This document shows, one piece after another, positions 16,998 through 24,160 of a stretch of DNA of 64,000 nt. Position 1 is the first letter of the stretch; each line of letters opens with the position of its first letter. The translations under genes were made by a program, and so were the position numbers. Below the pieces are notes generated by a model that was given only the letters and a program-made list of their open reading frames with translations, did not search any database and was not told the origin of the DNA. This DNA comes from Sphaerisporangium corydalis (GTDB taxonomy: Bacteria > Actinomycetota > Actinomycetes > Streptosporangiales > Streptosporangiaceae). The stretch spans positions 1 to 64,000 of the forward strand of contig NZ_JANZYP010000056.1 in the NCBI RefSeq assembly GCF_025506355.1, written 5' to 3'.

Positions 16998-17612
16998 TCA
17001 TTCTTTCGCTGGCGGCTGGTTCTCCCGCCGATATCCCAGTTCCCAGTAGGGGCGGTCACCGAGGTACTCACCGAGCCTCCTGGCGACAACCTCAGCCACC
17101 AGGGCAGCCGGGACGATCCCCAGTGCGTCGTAACGCGCGACGTCTCTTCGGTATTCGGAGATATCGCCCTGATTCTCCTTGGCGTAGTACATTGCCGCTG
17201 CTATGATCTGAAGTTCCTCCGCAGCCTCGACAAGCCTCGCTTCAAGCGTCTTGAGTTCGTGCAACTCGTCGAGCAACGGCAGAACTTCACCAGCAAGATC
17301 GCCAAGAATGTCGACGGCCGCTTCGCGTTCCGCCTTACGCTTGAACTCTCTTACATACGGACTGGATCGGCGGGGTAGATCAGTCAATCTCACCTCTCCG
17401 ACCTCATGAAACAAAGCCATTGTGAGAACTTTTCCCAGTTCGACCGGCTCGTCTATCTGTTGAGCAAGTATGTAGGCGATGATGGCAGTCTCAAAACAGT
17501 GGTCAGATACCGATTCCGGGTTCGCGACCCCTGCCAATACCCAGCCGATCCGTGGTAGCTTCGTCAATGCATGCAACTCGGCCATGCTATCGAGAGTCCG
17601 TTCTGCGTCCAT
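16998..17612 (-). CDS. HD-domain phosphohydrolase, YfbR/HD_3-like with HE variant
   Basis: A 204-residue soluble helical protein. RIGWVLAGVANPESVSDHCFETA (His38) and MALFHEVGEVRLTDLP match HD_3/YfbR-type hydrolases, which remove phosphate from (deoxy)nucleotides. Two changes stand out: the usual His-Asp pair is His69-Glu70, and the later metal Asp (the ADKL position) is Glu132 in AAEELQ. Both keep a carboxylate, so metal binding could survive with altered activity. The ATG overlaps the upstream radical SAM stop by one base (TGATG), and the TIR-NACHT ATG follows its stop after 3 nt. Within this operon it may process nucleotides or a signal; that is inference. Confidence 0.8.
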   Translation of the reverse strand: MDAERTLDSMAELHALTKLPRIGWVLAGVANPESVSDHCFETAIIAYILAQQIDEPVELGKVLTMALFHEVGEVRLTDLPRRSSPYVREFKRKAEREAAVDILGDLAGEVLPLLDELHELKTLEARLVEAAEELQIIAAAMYYAKENQGDISEYRRDVARYDALGIVPAALVAEVVARRLGEYLGDRPYWELGYRRENQPPAKE

Positions 17613-19327
17613 CAGGTCAATATTCCTCTCGCCGGAGATCGGGCGCTAGTCAGCAGATCGACATCGTGAGCTGCAATAGACGCCTGTCTTACCACCGCGT
17701 GGTCCGCAAGTCCTGATCTTAGGGTGCTGATCGCGTATTGCACGCATGAGGCTAGCGCGCCAGCGGCTTCAGAGAGGCTCGTTCGCAATTCTGACTCAGG
17801 GTCCTGCCCCTGCTCAAGACAGCCGATAGCGGACAACATGGCATCACATAGGTCATTACGAAAATCCACTATGGCCTGACGGAGGGGGTGCACTGCGGTG
17901 CCGAAAATTCCCGTTGATCCCGAACGAGACAAGTTCTTCGCAGGATAATACAGCGGATGCAGACGCTGGTTCCAGCTTTCGATCATTCTGAAGAACCGAT
18001 TGACGTCTGCTTCTGCGAACACATATCTGTGGGAAAGCGTGTCCGGGTCCATGGTCGATTCGTGCAGTGTCACACCGAACCTCTGCTCGTACTTCTCCAG
18101 CATGTTCAAGTAATGCGAGGACGTCTGCAGCCTGAGGCTGCTACTCAAGCCTGATGCCATGGCGGCCAAACCATGAGCTCGCATAAAACGAAGACTTTCC
18201 TCAATCTCACTTAAGCTACATAACGGATCGAAAAGGATGACACCGATCTCCACCCGGATGCCCAGCGCTAGGAGTCGTTCGACCGCCATGGCGGCCTCAT
18301 CGCGTGTGTGCCCTTTCGCATAACGCTTAAGCTGACCCGGGGAACATGATTCTATTCCGAGGAACACTTTCTGGAGTCCTAGGTCGGCGAGATGTTCAAC
18401 GACCCTCGCTCGGCGACAATCCTCTGCCGAGGAATCTCTTCGCGAGTAAACAGAATGAATTGTAAGGCTTGCATCCATCTTAGGAAAGGCGATTTTCCTC
18501 TCCGCAAGCTCCTCAACGAAACGTTCCGCATCGGCGAGCGAACCTCCTAGGAAGTCCTCATCCGCGATCGTCACATCGTGAACCCCAAGCTCGGTGAGCC
18601 CGTTCAGGTCGTTCGCCACTAATTCTGCTGACTTGCGCCGGTACTCCTGCGCTCGCCCTGCCACATCATTAAGGCCCCGAAGGCAGAACGTACAAGCCGC
18701 CCATGAGCAGCCTCGGCTTGTCTCCGTAAAGATTTGACCACCGTTCTTATAGATGCCCCGGACATGTCCACGGAACGGAGGTATTCCTGCGCGCAGGTCG
18801 ACGAGCAGACGGCGAGTCCTTACTCTTTTACCATCAGGCCCGATGTAGTGGATGTTGGGCACCGTCTCATAGGAGCGCCGAAGCCTCCACATCTCGACCA
18901 ACTGAGGGAGTGCCTCATCCGCCTCACCTACGATGAGGACCGCGTCGGGAGCCACGTCCGCCAGAAGTCGGTCACCGAGATACGTCGCGATAGGCCCACC
19001 AAAGGCGACAAGCGGATCGGGGCCATCAAGAGCGGACCGCAGAGCGTGATACTGCCGTTCAATGGTGCTAAACGTCCCATAGGCCAGTCCGATGGCCAAC
19101 ACGTTGGCTCGGACGGCACGTATCAGATCAACCGCTCGCCCGCAGTCCTCCTCACCCCACTCCACCATGTCCAGCACATGCATGCTGAATAAACTGCCTG
19201 GCATGGAGGCCAGCAGGCCCCCTGCCGCTACAGAGAGCCCGTGGCTTTCGCCTATTGCCGGATAATTCTTGGAATAGAGGCCTAAAAGAACCGCCCTGAC
19301 TTCACCTGGCTGATCCGCCTCGATCAT
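17612..19327 (-). CDS. B12-binding-type radical SAM enzyme
   Basis: A 571-residue protein. The N-terminal 150 residues have the Rossmann-like layout of B12-binding radical SAM enzymes (VLAIGLAYG, VAFGGPIAT, VLIVGEADEALPQLVE). The DXHXXG motif is absent, as is common in this class. The radical SAM barrel carries the iron-sulphur motif C207-X4-C212-X2-C215, one residue longer than the usual CX3CX2C, followed by DVTIADEDFLG and GLQKVFLGIESCSPGQLKRYAKGHT. The last 130 residues are a helical extension I cannot assign. Enzymes of this class methylate or rearrange unactivated carbons. It is the first gene of the island operon and overlaps the HD gene by 1 nt. The ribosome site is weak. The substrate is unknown; it is not a viperin homologue. 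Confidence 0.85.
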   Translation of the reverse strand: MIEADQPGEVRAVLLGLYSKNYPAIGESHGLSVAAGGLLASMPGSLFSMHVLDMVEWGEEDCGRAVDLIRAVRANVLAIGLAYGTFSTIERQYHALRSALDGPDPLVAFGGPIATYLGDRLLADVAPDAVLIVGEADEALPQLVEMWRLRRSYETVPNIHYIGPDGKRVRTRRLLVDLRAGIPPFRGHVRGIYKNGGQIFTETSRGCSWAACTFCLRGLNDVAGRAQEYRRKSAELVANDLNGLTELGVHDVTIADEDFLGGSLADAERFVEELAERKIAFPKMDASLTIHSVYSRRDSSAEDCRRARVVEHLADLGLQKVFLGIESCSPGQLKRYAKGHTRDEAAMAVERLLALGIRVEIGVILFDPLCSLSEIEESLRFMRAHGLAAMASGLSSSLRLQTSSHYLNMLEKYEQRFGVTLHESTMDPDTLSHRYVFAEADVNRFFRMIESWNQRLHPLYYPAKNLSRSGSTGIFGTAVHPLRQAIVDFRNDLCDAMLSAIGCLEQGQDPESELRTSLSEAAGALASCVQYAISTLRSGLADHAVVRQASIAAHDVDLLTSARSPARGILT

Positions 19328-19358
19328 GTTCGCCGTTTCTTTGCTCTAAATGAACCTA

Positions 19359-19389
19359 CACTGAGACACTTAGTGCACTTGCGACACTT
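19359..19389. promoter_or_regulatory. Four CACT repeats in the island operon promoter
   Basis: CACT(T) occurs at 19359, 19367, 19376 and 19385, spaced 8-9 bp, just upstream of the radical SAM start. CACTTAGTG (19367-19375) is also a small palindrome. On the minus strand TAGGTT near 19350-19357 could be the -10 box. Regular half-site spacing suggests binding of a cooperative regulator. Confidence 0.4.
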
Positions 19390-19878
19390 CGATGAGTTGG
19401 CCATCCGTCCCGCGAAACCCTGACAAGCAGTAATTTACACAGAGCATGGCCCGGCCACAATGCCGGCCAGGGGTTCTAGCGTAAGAAGCTGCAGATGTTC
19501 GGTCCGCTTATCTCTTGTCGATCGTCGCGCCGGGCGCAAAGGTGCCGGAACCCTTGATCCTCGGAGATTGCCAATGAGGAGATTCCTGAGCCAATGGGCC
19601 ATCCATGGTCATTTGGCCGAAAGTCGACGTTTTGTGCCATTAATCATTTATGTCCGTCCTGGTCCTCTATGGGCTGTCGGGTAAACGTAGTTTGAGTCAT
19701 CCCATACTTGGCAAGCGGAGTCGACCACTGCACTCTGCGAAGATCGGAGTGGATCCGAACCTTAGGAAGGGCACTCCATATCCGTCGCGATCGGCTTGCT
19801 TCCCCTCACCGCCGTAAAGGGTGCAGAGGTTCTTCAAGAGAAATTTCAAAGGCTGCAACGATCATTACCGAGGCCCAC
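19390..19878. other. AT-richer noncoding right end of the island
   Basis: About 490 bp without a convincing gene. A 74-codon frame at 19460-19684 lacks a ribosome site and a recognisable sequence. A small CCGGC/GCCGG hairpin lies at 19451-19466. CCAATGGGCCAT (19591-19602) and ATGGTCATTTGG (19605-19616) form an imperfect inverted repeat. No att-like repeat of the left edge was found. Confidence 0.45.
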
Positions 19879-21108
19879 TCAGACCCCGGTCATGGGCAGA
19901 TTCTTGTCGTCGTAATGCCTCAGGCGTGGGGCGGGGCGGTGGGTGAGGCGGAGGAGGGGGGCTGCGGCGACGGCGAGGCCCGCGAGGCGGCTGAGGCGGT
20001 TGCGGGTGCGGATGCGGCGCGCCGTGGCGGGGACGAGGCGGCTGTCGCCCTCCTTGACCCGCGCCTGGCCCTTGGCCACGACGGCGCGGTGCTCGGCCTC
20101 GTAGCGGGCGAACGCGCGGTGGTGGTCTCCCCCGGCGGCGTGCAGCTCGCCCGCGAGGACGTAGGCCCCCACCATCGCCAGCGTCGTGCCCTGGCCGGAC
20201 AGCAGGGCCGGGCAGTGGGCGGCGTCGCCCGCCAGCGCGACCCGGCCGCGCGACCAGGGCGTCATCCGGATCTGGCTGACCGAGTCGAAGTAGAAGTCGG
20301 GGGCCGCCGTCACCGCCGCGAGCAGCTCGGGCACCTGCCACCCGGAGACGGCGAAGGCCTCGGCGAGCAGCCGCCGCTGCCGGTCGCCGTCCCGCTCGCC
20401 GGTCACCGGGCCCGGCGGGCGGAACACGAAGATCCCGGTGGCCCGGTCGAGATAGCTGTAGATCCCGGCCATCCGCCCCGGCTCGTTGTACAGCACGACC
20501 TGGTCGTCCTCGCCGTACCGCCCAGTCACCAGCTCCTTCGGCACGTCGGCGGCGGCGACGTAGGAGCCGAGGTGGTGGATGAACCGGGACTCCTCGCCGA
20601 AGGCCAGCCTGCGGACGATCGAGTGCAGGCCGTCGGCGCCGATCACCAGGTCGAACCGCCTGGCGGCCCCGCGCTCGAAGGAGACCGTGACGCCGTCGTC
20701 GTCCTGGTCGAGGGTCTTGATCGAGTCGTCGTAGACATACTCGACGTCGCCCCAAGTGGCTTCGTGGAGGATCCGGACCAGGTCGCCCCGGGGAAGCTCG
20801 ATGTCGCCCGTGGGCAGGGCCTCGCGCAGCGCACGCGCGTCGAAGCCGCCCGACCTGCGGCCCTCGCGGTCGACGAAGGTCAGCGCCGCCATCTCCACGG
20901 ACGCGCGCCTGAGCTCGGGCAGGACGCCCATGCGGCCGGCCACGTCCACGCCCTGGCCCCGGACGTCGATCGGGTACCCGCCCTCGCGCGGCGCCTTGGC
21001 CCGTTCGACGACCACGGGCCGGAACCCGTATCGGGCCAGCCAGTAGGCCAGCACGGGACCGGTCACGCTGGCCCCGGAGATCAGCACGTCGCGGTTCCGC
21101 GTCGTCAT
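19879..21108 (-). CDS. FAD-dependent monooxygenase (aromatic hydroxylase/TetX-like)
   Basis: A 409-residue group A flavoprotein hydroxylase. The FAD-binding start is VLISGASVTGPVLAYWLARYG, where the usual GXGXXG reads GASVTG; DLVIGADGLHSIVR is the DG motif, and GRVALAGDAAHCPALLSGQGT is the GD motif that closes the flavin site. The enzyme would use NAD(P)H and O2 to hydroxylate an aromatic or polyketide compound; TetX-like drug inactivation is another option. GGGGG lies upstream of the ATG. It is divergent from a TetR-type gene with two CTGACC-N3-GGTCAG operators between them, so it is probably induced by a small molecule that also affects that regulator. Confidence 0.9.
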   Translation of the reverse strand: MTTRNRDVLISGASVTGPVLAYWLARYGFRPVVVERAKAPREGGYPIDVRGQGVDVAGRMGVLPELRRASVEMAALTFVDREGRRSGGFDARALREALPTGDIELPRGDLVRILHEATWGDVEYVYDDSIKTLDQDDDGVTVSFERGAARRFDLVIGADGLHSIVRRLAFGEESRFIHHLGSYVAAADVPKELVTGRYGEDDQVVLYNEPGRMAGIYSYLDRATGIFVFRPPGPVTGERDGDRQRRLLAEAFAVSGWQVPELLAAVTAAPDFYFDSVSQIRMTPWSRGRVALAGDAAHCPALLSGQGTTLAMVGAYVLAGELHAAGGDHHRAFARYEAEHRAVVAKGQARVKEGDSRLVPATARRIRTRNRLSRLAGLAVAAAPLLRLTHRPAPRLRHYDDKNLPMTGV

Positions 21109-21130
21109 GGTGCCCCCATCTCAGATGAAA

Positions 21131-21178
21131 CTGACCAATGGTCAGTGAGGACACTGTAGGTCGCTGACCGCCGGTCAG
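21131..21178. promoter_or_regulatory. Twin TetR operators CTGACC-N3-GGTCAG
   Basis: CTGACCAATGGTCAG (21131-21145) and CTGACCGCCGGTCAG (21164-21178) are two copies of the same inverted repeat with centres 33 bp apart, three helical turns. The second covers the -35 region of the regulator gene and the first lies close to the monooxygenase start, so one regulator could repress both divergent genes. Confidence 0.85.
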
Positions 21179-21193
21179 GCAAGCCGGTAGGCT
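21165..21193 (+). promoter_or_regulatory. Promoter of the TetR-HTH gene, leaderless
   Basis: TGACCG (21165-21170), a 17-nt spacer and TAGGCT (21188-21193). The GTG start follows after 6 nt, so the mRNA would begin at the start codon. The -35 box is inside the second operator. Confidence 0.6.
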
Positions 21194-21199
21194 GGGCCC

Positions 21200-22042
21200 G
21201 TGAACGAGAGACCGGCCGAGGACACCAGGACGAGAATCCTGCGCACCGCGCTCGAACTGTTCGGCGGGCGCGGCTACGAGCGCACGTCGGTGCGGGAGAT
21301 CGCCGAGCGGGTGGGGCTGACCAAGACCGCGGTCCTCTACCACTTCTCCACCAAGGCGGACATCCTCGTCGCGCTGGCGACCCCGATCATCGCCGACCTG
21401 GAGGCGGCCCTGGACGTCGGGACCGCGCCCGGCGACCCCCGCACGCGCTGGTCGGTCATCGAGGGCCTGCTGGAGACCTACCTCACCCATCGCGACGTCC
21501 TGCACATGGTCATGCAGGACATGAGGGTGCTCACACAGGAGCCGGTCTTCCACCGCTTCGTCGACATGATGACCCTGGCCAACCACCTGGTCGCCGGGCC
21601 GAGCGCGGGCCTCGCCGACCAGGTGCGCGCCGCCCAGGCGATCGCGATGCTGAGCGACCCGGTCATCCTGCTGGCGCGGACCCCGACCGGGCCGCTCCGC
21701 CTGGCGGTCCTGGACGGGGTGCGGCGCCTGTACGCCGTCGCGCCGGAGACAGCACCGGAGACCGTGCCGGGGGCCCCTCCGGAGTCCGTGCCGGAGGCCC
21801 CGTCGGAGGCGGCCGTGCCTGAGGCCCCGCCGGAACCAGCGCCGGAGACACCGCCGGACACCACGCCGAAGGCCGCGGACCAGGCGGCGCCGGGGCGGCG
21901 GGCCGGGCGGCCGGGCGCGATGACCCCCGAGATGATCGGCGCCGCCCGCCGCATGCACGCGAGCGGGGCGCACACCATGGCCGAGATCGCCGCCGCCGTC
22001 GGCGTCTCCCGCGCGACCCTCTACCGCCACCTGCCGGTGTGA
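21200..22042 (+). CDS. TetR-family regulator fused to a second resolvase-like HTH
   Basis: A 280-residue protein with two DNA-binding regions. Residues about 8-55 are a TetR HTH (TRILRTALELFGGRGYERTSVREIAERVGLTKTAVLYHFSTKADIL). A helical ligand domain runs to about 185. Residues about 186-235 are a Pro/Glu/Ala-rich linker of APETxP-type repeats, probably disordered. Residues 240-280 (RPGAMTPEMIGAARRMHASG...IAAAVGVSRATLYRHLPV) match the C-terminal HTH of serine recombinases. The usual TetR length is about 190-220, so the last 70 residues are an add-on. GTG is the start, apparently leaderless. Twin palindromes upstream and the divergent monooxygenase fit autoregulation. The role of the second HTH is unknown. 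Confidence 0.88.
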   Translation: MNERPAEDTRTRILRTALELFGGRGYERTSVREIAERVGLTKTAVLYHFSTKADILVALATPIIADLEAALDVGTAPGDPRTRWSVIEGLLETYLTHRDVLHMVMQDMRVLTQEPVFHRFVDMMTLANHLVAGPSAGLADQVRAAQAIAMLSDPVILLARTPTGPLRLAVLDGVRRLYAVAPETAPETVPGAPPESVPEAPSEAAVPEAPPEPAPETPPDTTPKAADQAAPGRRAGRPGAMTPEMIGAARRMHASGAHTMAEIAAAVGVSRATLYRHLPV

Positions 22043-22077
22043 CGCCGGCCGGGGAGGCCGCCGTCACATCGGTGTTT

Positions 22078-22110
22078 TGAGACGCTTTATGAGACGCTAT
22101 TTTGAGACGG
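22078..22110. repeat. Three short TGAGACG repeats between convergent genes
   Basis: TGAGACG occurs at 22078, 22090 and 22103, spaced 12-13 bp and separated by T-rich stretches. The third overlaps the end of the carotenoid oxygenase gene. Its role is unclear; the local T-runs could help termination. Confidence 0.4.
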
Positions 22111-23425
22111 TGACCGACGGGTCGGGGATCCACGAGCCGTGGAACCCGGCGGGGACGCGGCGCGGGAGCCGCACCGAGGCGACGAAGTCCAGCCCGCCGG
22201 CGTCCAGCACGAGCAGTTCAGAGCCCTCGCCCGCGTGGTCGCCGACGATGGACAGCAGCCAGCCGTCATCCTCGGACCGCGCCCCGGCGGCGGGCACGAA
22301 GACCGCCTCTCCAGGACGCCCGCCGACGTCACAGAAGCGGGAGGCCCCGGTCTCGGTGTCGTACTTCACCACCGCGCCCTCGGTCACCGCGTACAGGTAG
22401 GTGCTGGACCGGCCGAGGCGGTCCTCGTTGAACGTGGGGAACTCCACGTCGCGGTCGTCGGCCTGCTCCTCCTTCACCATCCCGCTCGCGGGGTCGAGCA
22501 CCCAGCGGTGCAGCGTGGCGCCGCCCGCCGCGTCCGGCGGCCCGGCGACGCCGCCGAGGCGGGGCCAGAGCTCGGCGAAGGAGTCACGGGAGTAGCGGAC
22601 CGCGTCCAGCACGATCCGGCCCGAGGCGTCCTCGCGGGCGTTGCCGACGTGGAACACGTAACAGGGGTCGATGTCGAACCAGGTCACCTTCCCCGCCCGG
22701 TCCATCACGCCGAGCCTGGCGCCGTAGGAGTCGTCCCACCGGAAGGCCATGCCGCCGGAGCCGGCGAGGTCCATGTCGAAGACGACCGGCAGGTCCAGCC
22801 ACACGACGTGGTTCTCGGTGATCGCGAAGTCGTGGACCATCGTCGGGCCGGGGACCTCCACCGCCCGGCTCTCCACCAGCTCCCCCTGGGCGGACAGGCG
22901 GTGGTAGGTCAGGTAGGGCGCGGTGAAGCCGTACCCGAAGAAGTGCAGTTCACCGGTGACCGGGTCCTGCTTCGGGTGCGCCGTCATGCCGGTGGTCAGC
23001 CGGCCGCCGAAGTCGACCGGCCCGACGGTCTCCAGCTCGGGCGTCAGCTCGTACGGCAGGCCGACCTCGACCAGGGCGAGGATCCTGTCGGCGTGGTGGA
23101 TCACGTGGGTGTTGGCGGAGACGGCCGTCCGGTCGAAGCCGCCGGGGCCGACGAACTTGGCGCCCTCGGTGAAGGCGCGCGTGCGCACCCACCGGTTGCG
23201 GTACCAGTCGGCGCGGCCGTCGCGGAGCCGGATGCCGTGGACCATGCCGGGGCCCGCGAACCAGTGGCCGGGGTCCTGGCCGGGGAGCGGGTTGGGGCCG
23301 TTGCGGAAGTAGCGGCCGGTGAGCTCGGCGGGCAGGGTGCCGGTGACCGGCAGGCCGACGGCGCCGATCTCGTCGGGGACGGGGGCGAGGTGACCGGACA
23401 GGTAGGTGGGGCGGGCGGTGTCCAT
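22097..23425 (-). CDS. Carotenoid cleavage oxygenase (RPE65/CCD family)
   Basis: A 442-residue beta-propeller enzyme with all four iron-binding histidines: His150 (TGMTAHPK), His198 (MVHDFAITENH), His259 (YVFHVGNA) and His429 (GFHGSW). FRNGPNP near residue 41 and the second-shell glutamates are also present. The family splits a carotenoid or stilbene double bond with O2, giving two carbonyl products such as retinal or apocarotenals. I chose the ATG at 23425 with CAGGAG upstream. The gene follows a membrane protein gene on the same strand after 89 nt, behind a promoter shared with a divergent PadR regulator. No carotenoid synthesis gene is nearby, so the substrate is open. Confidence 0.93.
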   Translation of the reverse strand: MDTARPTYLSGHLAPVPDEIGAVGLPVTGTLPAELTGRYFRNGPNPLPGQDPGHWFAGPGMVHGIRLRDGRADWYRNRWVRTRAFTEGAKFVGPGGFDRTAVSANTHVIHHADRILALVEVGLPYELTPELETVGPVDFGGRLTTGMTAHPKQDPVTGELHFFGYGFTAPYLTYHRLSAQGELVESRAVEVPGPTMVHDFAITENHVVWLDLPVVFDMDLAGSGGMAFRWDDSYGARLGVMDRAGKVTWFDIDPCYVFHVGNAREDASGRIVLDAVRYSRDSFAELWPRLGGVAGPPDAAGGATLHRWVLDPASGMVKEEQADDRDVEFPTFNEDRLGRSSTYLYAVTEGAVVKYDTETGASRFCDVGGRPGEAVFVPAAGARSEDDGWLLSIVGDHAGEGSELLVLDAGGLDFVASVRLPRRVPAGFHGSWIPDPSVTVSK

Positions 23426-23514
23426 GCTGGTCTCCTGAGAACTCTGCGGGACGTGCGGGTGCTTGCGCGTACGGCGGGCGGCGTTTGCGGGCGCGGACGG
23501 GCGCGCGGCCGGAG

Positions 23515-24069
23515 TCAGGCGTAGCGGGCGGCGACGATCTTGGGGTACCGGGCGGTGAAGACGGCGGGCGCCGCGAAGCCGATGACCTTGACGGCGATCA
23601 CGGCGGCGGTGGCGTGCGGTGCGCTGTACAGCAGCACGGCCAGCGCGACGCCGGCGACGACGAAGGCGGTGCCCCACACCGAGGTGATGACCGCGTTGAT
23701 CCGGTAGAACACCGGCGTCTCCCACACCTCCCGGGGCGCCATGCTCCGCGCGATGCCGAGGGTGAACGGCTTGCGGATGGCCAGGGAGCCCCAGGCGGTG
23801 AGCGCGAGCCAGCCGTCGACCAGGGCGGGTCCGTACCGCATGAACGAGGCGCCGGGGGCGGCCAGGGAGATCACGATGGCCAGGGTGAGGAACACCACCG
23901 CGCTGCATTCGATCACCATCTGATCCCACTGTTTGCCCGACCGGCGATCCAGGACGACGAGCACGAGCGCTATCGCGAGGCCGACCATGGCGCCGTACCT
24001 CCAGTTGTCGCTGGTCGCGAGGACGGCGTAGGCGATCCAGGGGAGGAAGCCGAGGAGGCTGCGGATCAT
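23515..24069 (-). CDS. Multi-pass membrane protein
   Basis: A 184-residue protein with about five or six hydrophobic helices (LLGFLPWIAYAVLA, MVGLAIALVLVVL, SAVVFLTLAIVISLAA, TSVWGTAFVVAGVALAVLLY, AAVIAVKVIGFAA). I chose the ATG at 24069 because AAGGAG lies 6 nt upstream; an ATG at 24090 is in frame but has no such site. It heads the unit with the carotenoid oxygenase, and its promoter faces a PadR gene across a large inverted repeat. I recognise no family. A role in handling the oxygenase's lipophilic substrate or product is only a guess. Confidence 0.75.
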   Translation of the reverse strand: MIRSLLGFLPWIAYAVLATSDNWRYGAMVGLAIALVLVVLDRRSGKQWDQMVIECSAVVFLTLAIVISLAAPGASFMRYGPALVDGWLALTAWGSLAIRKPFTLGIARSMAPREVWETPVFYRINAVITSVWGTAFVVAGVALAVLLYSAPHATAAVIAVKVIGFAAPAVFTARYPKIVAARYA

Positions 24070-24086
24070 GGGGGGCTCCTTGATTG

Positions 24087-24149
24087 ACATTCCACTTGTG
24101 ACATGTCGAACCTAGAACGTCCGCTGGCGACCTGTCAACAGTGGAATGT
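24087..24149. promoter_or_regulatory. PadR operator pair (22-bp inverted copies)
   Basis: 24087-24108 and the reverse complement of 24128-24149 agree at 19 of 22 positions, sharing ACATTCCACT, TGACA and GTCG. The two copies face each other across the PadR/membrane-protein divergent promoter, with the right copy ending 11 bp before the PadR ATG. This is strong positional evidence for PadR binding and autoregulation. Confidence 0.8.
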
Positions 24150-24160
24150 AGGATCCGGCC

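Larger units (their letters stand above)
14690..19870. other. Low-GC genomic island carrying a TIR-NACHT/HD/radical SAM operon
   Basis: From about 14,690 to 19,870 the composition changes sharply: I counted 33 G+C in the 60 bases at 14761-14820 (55%), against roughly three quarters in the flanks, and codon third positions are no longer nearly all G/C. The change starts just after the TetR stop and ends just before the FAD monooxygenase stop. I found no tRNA, integrase, transposase or clear direct repeat at the edges. This points to horizontal transfer, probably by homologous replacement between conserved flanks. Confidence 0.75.

Noticed and set aside
14769-19327. Radical SAM gene of the island as a prokaryotic viperin
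   Set aside because: The protein has a B12-binding-type N-terminal domain, a CX4CX2C motif and 571 residues; viperins are about 300-360 residues with CX3CX2C and no such domain.
19460-19684. Small gene in the island's right end
   Set aside because: No ribosome site, no family resemblance and unusual composition; most likely chance.
14678-19878. Classical integrative element (tRNA-integrase-att)
   Set aside because: No tRNA, integrase, transposase or matching direct repeats at either edge were found, so only a composition-based island is claimed.
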